This document shows, one piece after another, positions 6,556 through 13,921 of a DNA stretch of 36,670 nt (positions are counted from its first letter, which is position 1; each line of letters opens with the position of its first letter). The stretch comes from Gemmatimonadota bacterium (lineage in GTDB: Bacteria > Gemmatimonadota > Gemmatimonadetes > Gemmatimonadales > Gemmatimonadaceae). The notes beneath the pieces are model-generated. The model made no database searches. It saw nothing but the letters and a program-made list of their open reading frames with translations, and had not been told where the DNA came from. The stretch covers positions 1 to 36,670 of the forward strand of contig JAQBPV010000113.1 in assembly GCA_028287345.1 (NCBI GenBank). The letters run 5' to 3'. A program made the translations under genes and the position numbers.

Positions 6556-7422
6556 ATGGCCTCTATCTGGAAGGGTGCCCTCGCTTTCGGGCTCGTCAAC
6601 ATTCCCGTCGAACTGCGCTCCGCCGTACGTGCTGCGGAGACGCTTTCATTCCGCCAGCTCGACAAGAAGCATCACAAGCCGATCAAGATGGAGCGCGTCT
6701 CGAGCGTCGATGGCAAGACGGTCCCCTGGGACGACATCGTCAAGGGATTCGAGATCTCCAAGGACAAGTTCGTCATCGTCGAAGACGAGGACTTCGCGTC
6801 CGCATCGCCGCAGATGTCGCGCGTCATCGACCTGACGGATTTCGTCCCCGCTGACTCGATCGATCCACGCTACTTCGATTCGCCGTATTTTCTCGTTCCA
6901 CAGAAGGGGGGCGAAAAGGCCTACGCGTTGCTTCGCGATGCACTCGCCGAAACGAGCAAGGTGGGCATCGGTACCTTCGCGTTGCGGCAGAAGCAGCATC
7001 TCGCCGCCGTGAAGCCGCTCGGCGATGCCATCGTCCTCGAACTCATGCGCTTCGAGAACGAGCTCGTCGATCCCGATGAGCTCAAGCTGCCCAGCGCGGC
7101 CGAGGCGAAGGTGCGCCCCGCAGAGCACACCATGGCCGTGCAGCTCATCGAGAATCTCGCGGACGAGTTCGACCCGTCGAAGTACAAGGATGAGTACCAG
7201 GCGAAGCTCAAGGCGATCATCAAGGCCAAGGCGAAGGGCAAGCCACTTCCTGCCGAGGACTTCGAGGAGCCGGAGAACACGAAGGTGCTCGACCTCGTGA
7301 GTCGTCTCGAGCAGAGCCTCGCGCAGAGCGGCAAGCGTGGCGCGAAGAAGACCGCGGCAAAGAAGAGCACTGTCAGGAAGAGCACCGCGAAGAAGACAGC
7401 GCGCAAACGGAAGACGGCGTAG
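6556..7422 (+). CDS. ku: Ku protein of non-homologous end joining
   Basis: The 288-residue bacterial Ku homodimer subunit binds DNA double-strand ends and recruits LigD. The start MASIWKGALAFGLVNIPVEL is the family N-terminus. Further landmarks are FRQLDKKHHKPIK, VPWDDIVKGFEI, the block ending YFLVPQKGGEKAYALLRDAL, and TFALRQKQHLAAVKP. After the core there is a Lys/Ala/Thr-rich tail from about residue 259 with repeated KKTA/KKST/RKST units. Such basic tails in other bacterial Ku proteins help bind DNA and influence sliding. The ATG at 6556 is preferred over an upstream in-frame start at 6517 because it matches the family start. The ligase gene follows 6 bases after the stop. Confidence 0.95.
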   Translation: MASIWKGALAFGLVNIPVELRSAVRAAETLSFRQLDKKHHKPIKMERVSSVDGKTVPWDDIVKGFEISKDKFVIVEDEDFASASPQMSRVIDLTDFVPADSIDPRYFDSPYFLVPQKGGEKAYALLRDALAETSKVGIGTFALRQKQHLAAVKPLGDAIVLELMRFENELVDPDELKLPSAAEAKVRPAEHTMAVQLIENLADEFDPSKYKDEYQAKLKAIIKAKAKGKPLPAEDFEEPENTKVLDLVSRLEQSLAQSGKRGAKKTAAKKSTVRKSTAKKTARKRKTA

Positions 7423-7428
7423 GCGGGG

Positions 7429-8454
7429 ATGGCGCACGCCCCCGCCCCGATGCTCGCGTCGCCGGCGGGCGATCTCCCGGCGCTCGACGGATGGATGGTG
7501 GAGCCCAAGTGGGATGGCATTCGCGTCATCGCGGACGCGACGCCGCGAACCGTGCACCTGTGGAGCAGAAACGGTATCGACAAGGCGCACCAGTTCCCTG
7601 AGGTGTCGGAAGCGCTGGCCGAGTTGGCGCGTGCGGAAGGCTCGCTCACGCTCGACGGAGAGCTCGTCGCCGTCGACCGAATGGGCAAGCCGCTGCGCTT
7701 TCAGGCGCTTCAGAGCCGACACGCGTCCGGTCGAGGATCGAAGAACGTCGCCGCAGCAGCGACGCGCACGGCGTTCGTCGCCTTCGACATTCTGAGCGCG
7801 AGTGGCCGGGACGTTCGAAAGCTGCCGTGGACAGTTCGGAGGGAAGTGCTCGAGTCCGTGGTGGCGAAATCGGCGCGCGGCCTGATCCGTCGCGGGGACT
7901 CCTACCCGTGCGGTTCCGCGGGTGCAAAGCGGCTGATCGCCGCCGCGCAGAAGGAAGGATGGGAGGGACTCATCCTCAAGCAGAAGGACGCGCCCTATTC
8001 GCCGGGACAGCGCTCGCCGCTGTGGCGAAAGGTGAAGCTCGAACACGAGCAGGAGTTCGTCATCGGTGGCTACACGCTTCCCACTGAAGGCGCCGACCGA
8101 TCACACCTGGGCGCCCTGCTCGTGGGCTACTACGACGACGATGACGCACTTCGCTACGCCGGCAAGGTCGGCACCGGCTACACCCGGGCCACCCTCGAGC
8201 TCCTCGGCAAAAAGCTCGGAGCGCTCCATCGTGTGGCGTCACCCTTCGCCGACGCGCCCAAGCGGCGTGAGATCGTGAACTGGGTGAAGCCCAAACTGGT
8301 GGCACAGGTGCGGTACAATGAGATGACCGCGTCGGGCATCCTTCGGCAGCCGGCCTTTCAAGGACTGCGCGACGACAAGGACGCCAAGGACGTCCACCTC
8401 GAGGCAGATACGTCACGGAAATCGGTACTCGACGCGCTGAATTGCGGCTCGTAG
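7429..8454 (+). CDS. ligD: ATP-dependent DNA ligase, LigD ligase domain only
   Basis: The 341-residue enzyme seals breaks brought together by Ku. The nucleotidyl-accepting lysine is Lys27 in EPKWDGIR (motif I). LDGELVAVD, FDILSASGRDV, EGLILKQKDAPY (motif IV) and LWRKVKLE (motif V) follow in order. The C-terminal part is a complete OB-fold with FVIGGYTLP and VRYNEMTASGILRQPAFQGL. There is no polymerase/primase or 3'-phosphoesterase domain, so this is a ligase-only LigD; the other activities, if present, are elsewhere in the genome. It follows ku by 6 bases, with GGCGGGG as ribosome binding site, and clearly forms an operon with it. Confidence 0.93.
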   Translation: MAHAPAPMLASPAGDLPALDGWMVEPKWDGIRVIADATPRTVHLWSRNGIDKAHQFPEVSEALAELARAEGSLTLDGELVAVDRMGKPLRFQALQSRHASGRGSKNVAAAATRTAFVAFDILSASGRDVRKLPWTVRREVLESVVAKSARGLIRRGDSYPCGSAGAKRLIAAAQKEGWEGLILKQKDAPYSPGQRSPLWRKVKLEHEQEFVIGGYTLPTEGADRSHLGALLVGYYDDDDALRYAGKVGTGYTRATLELLGKKLGALHRVASPFADAPKRREIVNWVKPKLVAQVRYNEMTASGILRQPAFQGLRDDKDAKDVHLEADTSRKSVLDALNCGS

Positions 8455-8742
8455 GCGCTGGAGCAACACTCCCGCCGTGACGGCGACTCCGGAGCTGCTT
8501 CGATGGCGCTGCTCGCGACCGGGCTGGTTGGCATCGGCGGAATTGCAGCACGCCGTCGCGGGAACTCTTTCGTCTGCTCGACCACCGAATGTGCATCGAT
8601 TCGTTGTCCCAGCACGTATGATGGGAGTCGGGGGGTGCCACCATCGGCCCCCTGTCTTGTATCTGTGCCTTCTGATGACCGGCTCCCTCCGCTAACCTTC
8701 TCAGTTCAGCGGTTGTCTCATCTCCGTGCCTAACCCGACAAC
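8455..8742. other. Intergenic region between ligD and moxR
   Basis: No credible gene is seen in these 288 bases. An inverted repeat with 8-base arms and one bulge (8689-8696 with 8704-8712) lies 31 bases before the moxR start and could be an operator. A G-rich/C-rich imperfect hairpin near 8633-8652 may end the ku-ligD transcript. Confidence 0.4.
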
Positions 8743-9756
8743 GTGACCAGCTCTCTCAAAGTCAGCCATTCGCGCGACGACAGCCGCGACCTCGAGCTGC
8801 TTGACCAACTGGCGACGGCGCGTGCCGCGCTGAACGAGCAGATCGCCCGCCGGATCATCGGCCAGCGCGAGGTGGTGGACAATCTCGTGGCCGCGATGTT
8901 GTCGGGCGGACATGCGCTTCTCGTCGGCGTACCCGGCCTGGCGAAGACGCTGTTGGTGCAGACGGTCGCCCAGGCACTGGACCTCCAGTTCTCGCGCGTG
9001 CAGTTCACTCCGGACCTGATGCCGAGTGACATCACGGGCACCGAACTGCTGGAGGAAGATCACTCTTCTGGTCGCCGGTTCTTCAAGTTCGTGCACGGAC
9101 CAGTGTTCGCGAACATCGTCCTTGCCGACGAGATCAACCGCGCGCCACCGAAGACGCAGGCCGCGCTGCTGCAGGCGATGCAGGAGCATGCGGTGACGGC
9201 GGCGGGCAAGACGCACAAGCTGCCGGAGCCGTTCTTCGTCCTCGCCACGCAGAACCCCATCGAGCAGGAGGGCACATATCCGCTGCCCGAGGCGCAGCTC
9301 GATCGCTTCATGGTGCAGCTCACCGTCGGCTATCCGTCGCGTGAGGAGGAAGAGCGCATCGTGACGGAGACGACGTCCGACCGCGAGGTCGAGGTGAAGC
9401 CGGTACTCACGGGCGTCCAGCTCAGCGAGCTGCTGCACCTCGTTCGCCGCTTGCCGGCGGCGCCGAGCATCGTGAGTTATGCCGTGAAGCTGGCGCGGAG
9501 CACGCGCCCCGATTCACCCGAGGCGTCGCCGATGGTGAAGAAGTACGTCAGCTGGGGCGCCGGCCCGCGCGCGTCGCAGTACCTCATCCTCGGCGCAAAG
9601 GCGCGGGCGGCGATGGACGGTCGCGCAATGCCGGACCTCGAGGACGTTCAGGCGATGGCGGCGCCAGTACTCGGCCATCGCGTGGTGCTCAACTTTCAGG
9701 CAGAAGCGGAAGGCATCTCGAGCCTGTCGTTGATCGCGTCGCTCGACAAGCGGTAA
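8743..9756 (+). CDS. MoxR family AAA+ ATPase
   Basis: The 337-residue AAA+ ATPase has Walker A GVPGLAKT (residues 62-69), Walker [21 protein letters not shown] (from residue 127) and sensor-1 LATQNP, all in the form typical of the MoxR clade. These ATPases act as chaperones or maturases, usually with a VWA-domain or DUF58 partner. No such partner is adjacent here, so the client is unknown. GTG at 8743 is the only sensible start; it opens a polar N-terminus of about 25 residues before [20 protein letters not shown]. The 3' end overlaps the convergent histidine kinase gene by 61 bases. Confidence 0.93.
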   Translation: MTSSLKVSHSRDDSRDLELLDQLATARAALNEQIARRIIGQREVVDNLVAAMLSGGHALLVGVPGLAKTLLVQTVAQALDLQFSRVQFTPDLMPSDITGTELLEEDHSSGRRFFKFVHGPVFANIVLADEINRAPPKTQAALLQAMQEHAVTAAGKTHKLPEPFFVLATQNPIEQEGTYPLPEAQLDRFMVQLTVGYPSREEEERIVTETTSDREVEVKPVLTGVQLSELLHLVRRLPAAPSIVSYAVKLARSTRPDSPEASPMVKKYVSWGAGPRASQYLILGAKARAAMDGRAMPDLEDVQAMAAPVLGHRVVLNFQAEAEGISSLSLIASLDKR

Positions 9757-11150
9757 GTACCCGACGAGCGCCGGCGAGCGGAACTGAGCTCGTCGTCGGC
9801 GCGGGGCGTAAAGATCACGCTGAAGGTTGATCCGACGCCCACCTTGCTCGAGACCTCGATCTGCCATCCCATGAGGTCGGCGAGCGAGCGGCTGATGCTG
9901 AGTCCCAACCCCGTGCCGCCGTACTGGCGGGTCGTCGTCGTATCGGCCTGCTGGAATGCCTCGAAGATGGCCTTGAGGCGATCCTCGCGGATGCCAATTC
10001 CGGTGTCGATGACGTCCATGCGCATCGGCTTGCCGGTGTAGGGATCCGAGGTGACGCGCAGCGTCACCTGCCCGCGCTCCGTGAACTTGAGCGCGTTGCC
10101 CACCAGGTTGATCATGATCTGCTGCAGGCGCGCGCGGTCGGCGACGATCACGGCCATCGGCGGCACGATGCCGATGAGACGTACGGAGCGCTCTTCCGCC
10201 TGCGGCTCGAGCTGGCTGAGCGTCTCGCGCGTCAGCACGGCGAGGTCGACCGGCACTCGCTCGACGTTCGTTTCACGCGCCTCGATCTTCGCGAGATCGA
10301 GCACGCCGTTGATGAGGTTGAGCAGATGCGCACCACTCGCACTCACGCGCGAGAGATAGACGACATCCTGCTTGGCCATGTTGCCGCCCTTGTTGCGCAA
10401 CACGATGTTGGTGAAGCCGATGATCGAGTTGAGCGGCGTGCGCAGCTCATGACTCATCGTCGCGAGGAAGTTGCTCTTCGCCGCGTTTGCCTCTTCGGCT
10501 TCGGTCAACGCGTGCTCGAGCTCGAGTGAACGCTCCTCGAGCTGCCGCGTCTTCTCCTCGATCAGTGCGTGCTGCTCACGAATCTGTGCGTTCGCGCGCG
10601 ACACCTTGCGCGCGTGCAGATACGACTGGTAGGCGAACGCCGTCGTGTAGGCGCCCACCACGCCGATGCTCATCAACTGCGTCAGGTGGGAGAACGAGAA
10701 AAGATTTGTGTGGAAGCCGGTGAACAGGCCGACGACGACGGTACCAGCGATTGTGGAGAGCAACCCGCGCAACGCGAAACGCGGCCCCGCCACGCTGACG
10801 TTGCCCGCGTTGATACCGAGTAGCGCAGCGCCATTCGGCCAGAGGCTGAACCCCGTGAAGGGGATATAGCAGCCGATGAGAAACGAATCGAAGAGGAGGT
10901 TGCGCTGTTCGGCGCGCTTGCTGTCACGACTGCGTGTCGAGATGCGCCGCGCGAGGTGCGGAAAGATGACTGTGTGCGCCACAAATACGGCGACGATCCA
11001 CAATGGCACAGCCTGTCGCCAGACATGCGTGCCATAGAGCAGCATGAACAGCGGATAGGTCCAGACGCGCAGCAGGAAGCTGAGCCGGACCGTAGGGTGC
11101 ACTGAGGGCGGCGAGGCCGCGAGCGACGTAGGCGCTATCGTCCTTGTCAT
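9696..11150 (-). CDS. MASE2-domain sensor histidine kinase
   Basis: This is a membrane sensor kinase of 484 residues from the ATG at 11150 (preceded by GAGGG); a TTG 11 codons upstream at 11183 is less likely. A MASE2-type membrane sensor comes first ([20 protein letters not shown], then several helices including [15 protein letters not shown]). A coiled coil ([20 protein letters not shown]) and HisKA follow, with the phosphorylated His at about residue 234 in [15 protein letters not shown]. The HATPase domain has [20 protein letters not shown] and [10 protein letters not shown]. There is no receiver domain in the protein and no response regulator gene beside it. Its last 20 or so codons overlap moxR on the opposite strand. 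Confidence 0.9.
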   Translation of the reverse strand: MTRTIAPTSLAASPPSVHPTVRLSFLLRVWTYPLFMLLYGTHVWRQAVPLWIVAVFVAHTVIFPHLARRISTRSRDSKRAEQRNLLFDSFLIGCYIPFTGFSLWPNGAALLGINAGNVSVAGPRFALRGLLSTIAGTVVVGLFTGFHTNLFSFSHLTQLMSIGVVGAYTTAFAYQSYLHARKVSRANAQIREQHALIEEKTRQLEERSLELEHALTEAEEANAAKSNFLATMSHELRTPLNSIIGFTNIVLRNKGGNMAKQDVVYLSRVSASGAHLLNLINGVLDLAKIEARETNVERVPVDLAVLTRETLSQLEPQAEERSVRLIGIVPPMAVIVADRARLQQIMINLVGNALKFTERGQVTLRVTSDPYTGKPMRMDVIDTGIGIREDRLKAIFEAFQQADTTTTRQYGGTGLGLSISRSLADLMGWQIEVSSKVGVGSTFSVIFTPRADDELSSARRRSSGTYRLSSDAINDRLEMPSASA

Positions 11151-11218
11151 GGCGACCCTCAGTATCGGCACATCGGCGGACAAGGATTAACGCACGTCCT
11201 CGCCCTTTACGACGATGA

Positions 11219-11764
11219 TTACCTGGCGATGAGTCGGGCCCGGGCGTCGCCGACCTTGCGGGCGAATGCCCTTGCGTCTTCGGGCGAGAAGCTCTCCATC
11301 AGCCGCGTATTGTTGAGCTTGAGATCGCGGAAGATCTCCTCGCCATTGTTGCGCTTGAGCTGGAGCCGGTCATCGGCGTAGTTCGCTGAGGCGAGATCTC
11401 GGAGGTGGTATGCGATGCCGTGGTCGAACACCGGCTGCAGCGCCCCAAGTACCATGCGGGCCAGCATGCGCTCGGTGGCGCCCTTGATGGAATCCGTGGC
11501 CACCTTGCTCCGCAGTCGCTCGAGCCCTCGGTCCGTGAGCTGCGCCACGATCGTCGTATCCATGAGAACGAGCGCGCCCGTGCCGTCCTTGGTGACGATG
11601 GCATAGTTGGCATGCGCCGGATCGGTGCGCTCGACGATGTGCGCCACCGAATCCGGCACGTTCACGTTCACATTGAGGCCGCCCGACTTCTGCGCGGTCG
11701 CGGGTGCGGAGAGCGCGATGATGAGGGCAAGCGCTGACGCGGCGAGGTACCGGGTGTGGGACAT
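11219..11764 (-). CDS. Exported protein of unknown function
   Basis: This is a 181-residue protein with a clear signal peptide (MSHTRYLAASALALIIALS, cleavage near ATA/QK). The mature part contains LNVNVNVPDSVAHIVERTDP, then VLMDTTIVAQLTDRGLERLR and a charged C-terminal half with KRNNGEEIFRDLKLNN. I recognise no domain. The ATG at 11764 is supported by an AGGAGC ribosome binding site and the signal peptide; the frame extends 40 codons upstream without a signal. It lies downstream of, and divergent from, the alpha/beta hydrolase gene at 11904. It may be a periplasmic protein reporting on envelope state, but nothing in it shows this. Confidence 0.72.
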   Translation of the reverse strand: MSHTRYLAASALALIIALSAPATAQKSGGLNVNVNVPDSVAHIVERTDPAHANYAIVTKDGTGALVLMDTTIVAQLTDRGLERLRSKVATDSIKGATERMLARMVLGALQPVFDHGIAYHLRDLASANYADDRLQLKRNNGEEIFRDLKLNNTRLMESFSPEDARAFARKVGDARARLIAR

Positions 11765-11903
11765 ATGGTGCTCCTGGGGGGTGGGATGCGATGAAGTCCC
11801 TACGCGTGCCCGAATGAAAGGTTCCTCATTGTTGCGGCCGCCAGTTCCCGCGCCCAGCTGGAGGCGGTAGCTTCGCCGCACCACTCATCAGGCAGTCCGC
11901 ACC

Positions 11904-12872
11904 ATGGCAATCCAGCCTCCCCAGTCGTTGAAGTGGCCCGCTGATCGCGCGCTCCTCTTCGTCCACGGTATCGGCAGCTCCAAGGTCGGCGACTACGACC
12001 CAATCGTCGCGCAGTTGCGCGACATACTCGGCGCCGACTCCGCGAAGTTCGCGATCTACTTCCTCTATTACGACGCCGTCAACGAGTGGTTCGCGCAGAA
12101 ACTGCAGGCACAGCAGGTGTTCACGAAGCTCGTGCAGTTCATCTCGGGGCGTCTCGACGGCAGTGAGCTCGGCAACGCCGCGGCGGCGTTCGCGGGAGAC
12201 GTCGTTTGGCCGGTGCTCATACCCGACGCGCGCCTCGCAATCCGCGCTGCGATGCTACAACAGTTGCAGACCATCGTGCTCGATGGAATCGCCGCCGGTG
12301 TGCAGCCGCGCAATCAGCACATCTCGATCATCGCGCACAGCCTCGGCTGCTTCCATACATACGAGGCGCTGTCGCGCATGGCGACGGCTCCGGCGGAAGG
12401 TCTCGGGCCGGCGTCGGCAGGTGTGGTGCTCGACAACGTCATCTACATGGCGTCTCCTGTGCAGCTCATCCGGTCGAGCGGCCTCGCGCTCGGCAACGCG
12501 CTGCCGCAGCCGTCGTCGATCTTCTCGGTGTCGGACGCGGCGCTCGAGATTCCATCCGAGCCGGGCGACGACGGCGCGCCGGTCCGCTGCGCTCGGCGGA
12601 CTGTCTCGATCACCGGCAATCTCGATCCTGTCGGCGGCTTCGTCTTTCGCGCGAAGCAGCCATGGGGCTACATGAATCTTCCTGACCAGGAGTCGTTCAT
12701 CGACCAGGAGCAGGTCGCGACCGTGAATGGCTCGGAGCGATTCTCGCTCGCGTCGATCCTCGTGGAGGCGCTACAGACGGGAGGTCCGCCCACGATCGCG
12801 CCGGAGAATCCTCACGACTGGAGCGCATACGTCGCACGTCATGCGGCAGACCTGCGCACGTGGCTCACATGA
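11904..12872 (+). CDS. Alpha/beta hydrolase-like protein (putative esterase/lipase)
   Basis: This 322-residue cytoplasmic protein begins with the hydrolase pattern LLFVHGIGSSKVGDYDP (oxyanion-hole HG at residues 21-22). It carries the nucleophile elbow AHSLGC, with Ser146, after the strand HISIIAHSLG. A large insert between them includes FAGDVVWPVLIPDARLAIRA. Likely acid and histidine candidates lie in the C-terminal half (GNLDPVGG and later) but I cannot assign them with confidence. No signal peptide is seen. Its stop overlaps the start of the next gene (ATGA at 12869-12872), which suggests co-translation and a shared task. Substrate unknown. Confidence 0.75.
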   Translation: MAIQPPQSLKWPADRALLFVHGIGSSKVGDYDPIVAQLRDILGADSAKFAIYFLYYDAVNEWFAQKLQAQQVFTKLVQFISGRLDGSELGNAAAAFAGDVVWPVLIPDARLAIRAAMLQQLQTIVLDGIAAGVQPRNQHISIIAHSLGCFHTYEALSRMATAPAEGLGPASAGVVLDNVIYMASPVQLIRSSGLALGNALPQPSSIFSVSDAALEIPSEPGDDGAPVRCARRTVSITGNLDPVGGFVFRAKQPWGYMNLPDQESFIDQEQVATVNGSERFSLASILVEALQTGGPPTIAPENPHDWSAYVARHAADLRTWLT

Positions 12873-13822
12873 CGCGCTCACTCATGCGCGCATATGCAGC
12901 GCTCGCCCTCGCATTCGCGGGCCTAACGCCGGCGCATGCGCAGGCGCCCGAGACACTCGGCGACATCTTCGGCCGGTTGAAGGCAGGTGAGAGCATCGTC
13001 GCATTCTCCACGACGACACCGCTCGTCGCACGGCGGCTCGATGGCCTCGAGCACTATTTCCGTCATGCGGGTGCGATGAACCTGACGCTCGATGAGCTGA
13101 CCGACGTCTATACGCGTCGCCGAGCGGATCTCGAGACCGTGGCACGATGGAATCGCCACGTGCCCCAATTCGAGCCCGGGTTCGTCGATTCGCTCGTCGC
13201 GCTGAACACCGTGGCGCATGGAGGACTGCAGCGCGCGCTGATGGAGAAGCTGAGCAAGGAATCGCTCGATTCGCTGTACAAGCCGATCGACGACTTCGGC
13301 GCACAGGTGCTGGTGAAGGCGCGCGCGGCGAACCAGGACAAGCTGCGTCGCTTCTACATCAAGTACGGCCCCGACTCACCGCGCCTCAATCTCGCGGAGG
13401 TCGGTCTCAACTATCTCGGCCAGCTGTTCATTCCCGGACTGTTGCCGAGCGAGGACGGGATGCCGTCGCCGTACGAGCTGGTGGCGACGTATCGCACCAC
13501 CGACCTGACGGCCGCGAAGTCTGACGCGGGCGAGCTAACGGGTCGCGTCGTGACGACGGCGCAAATTGGGGTACGGATGTACGGCTTCTCGGAGACGTGT
13601 GGCGAGGGAGGCCGCTTCGTGCAGCTGATCGATCCGTGCCATTCGTCGGCGGGGGCTTTCTTCATGGGGCGGAGAGATGCGCCGCTGTCGAAGCTTTGGG
13701 GCTCTGGCCAGCGGGCGGGCCTTTACGTCGCTCGCGGCAAGTATCATGTCGGCTACGTCTTCGGGGCGGAGAAGCGGCTCGTGTTCGGCGTGGACCAACA
13801 GCTGGTGCCATACATCTTTTAG
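12869..13822 (+). CDS. Exported protein of unknown function, coupled to the hydrolase gene
   Basis: This 317-residue protein has a signal peptide (SLMRAYAALALAFAGLTPA, cleavage near AHA/QA). It has no domain I recognise. Visible features are ETLGDIFGRLKAGESIVAFS, a mostly helical middle region with KLRRFYIKYGPDSPRLN, and a beta-rich C-terminal third with TAQIGVRMYGFSETCGEGG and two cysteines (SETCGEGG, IDPCHSS) that could pair. It ends in hydrophobic LVPYIF, resembling the terminal aromatic residue of outer-membrane proteins, although the rest does not look like a barrel. The ATG at 12869 overlaps the previous stop. Confidence 0.72.
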   Translation: MTRSLMRAYAALALAFAGLTPAHAQAPETLGDIFGRLKAGESIVAFSTTTPLVARRLDGLEHYFRHAGAMNLTLDELTDVYTRRRADLETVARWNRHVPQFEPGFVDSLVALNTVAHGGLQRALMEKLSKESLDSLYKPIDDFGAQVLVKARAANQDKLRRFYIKYGPDSPRLNLAEVGLNYLGQLFIPGLLPSEDGMPSPYELVATYRTTDLTAAKSDAGELTGRVVTTAQIGVRMYGFSETCGEGGRFVQLIDPCHSSAGAFFMGRRDAPLSKLWGSGQRAGLYVARGKYHVGYVFGAEKRLVFGVDQQLVPYIF

Positions 13823-13829
13823 CGTTGCG

Positions 13830-13858
13830 ATGACGCCCAAATGACGCCATGCTATAAA
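13830..13858 (+). promoter_or_regulatory. Putative promoter with direct repeats upstream of the STAND regulator
   Basis: A -35-like ATGACG (13830-13835), a 17-base spacer and TATAAA (13853-13858) precede the gene at 13922. The octamer ATGACGCC occurs twice exactly 11 bases apart (13830-13837 and 13841-13848), about one helical turn, so both copies would face the same side of the DNA. This is a plausible activator or autoregulation site; the binding protein is not known. Confidence 0.5.
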
Positions 13859-13921
13859 CATTCGTCTTAGTAGCGCGCGACGCCGCTCGCTGTAAGCGAT
13901 CCCGAGACGGCCCCCACCGTC

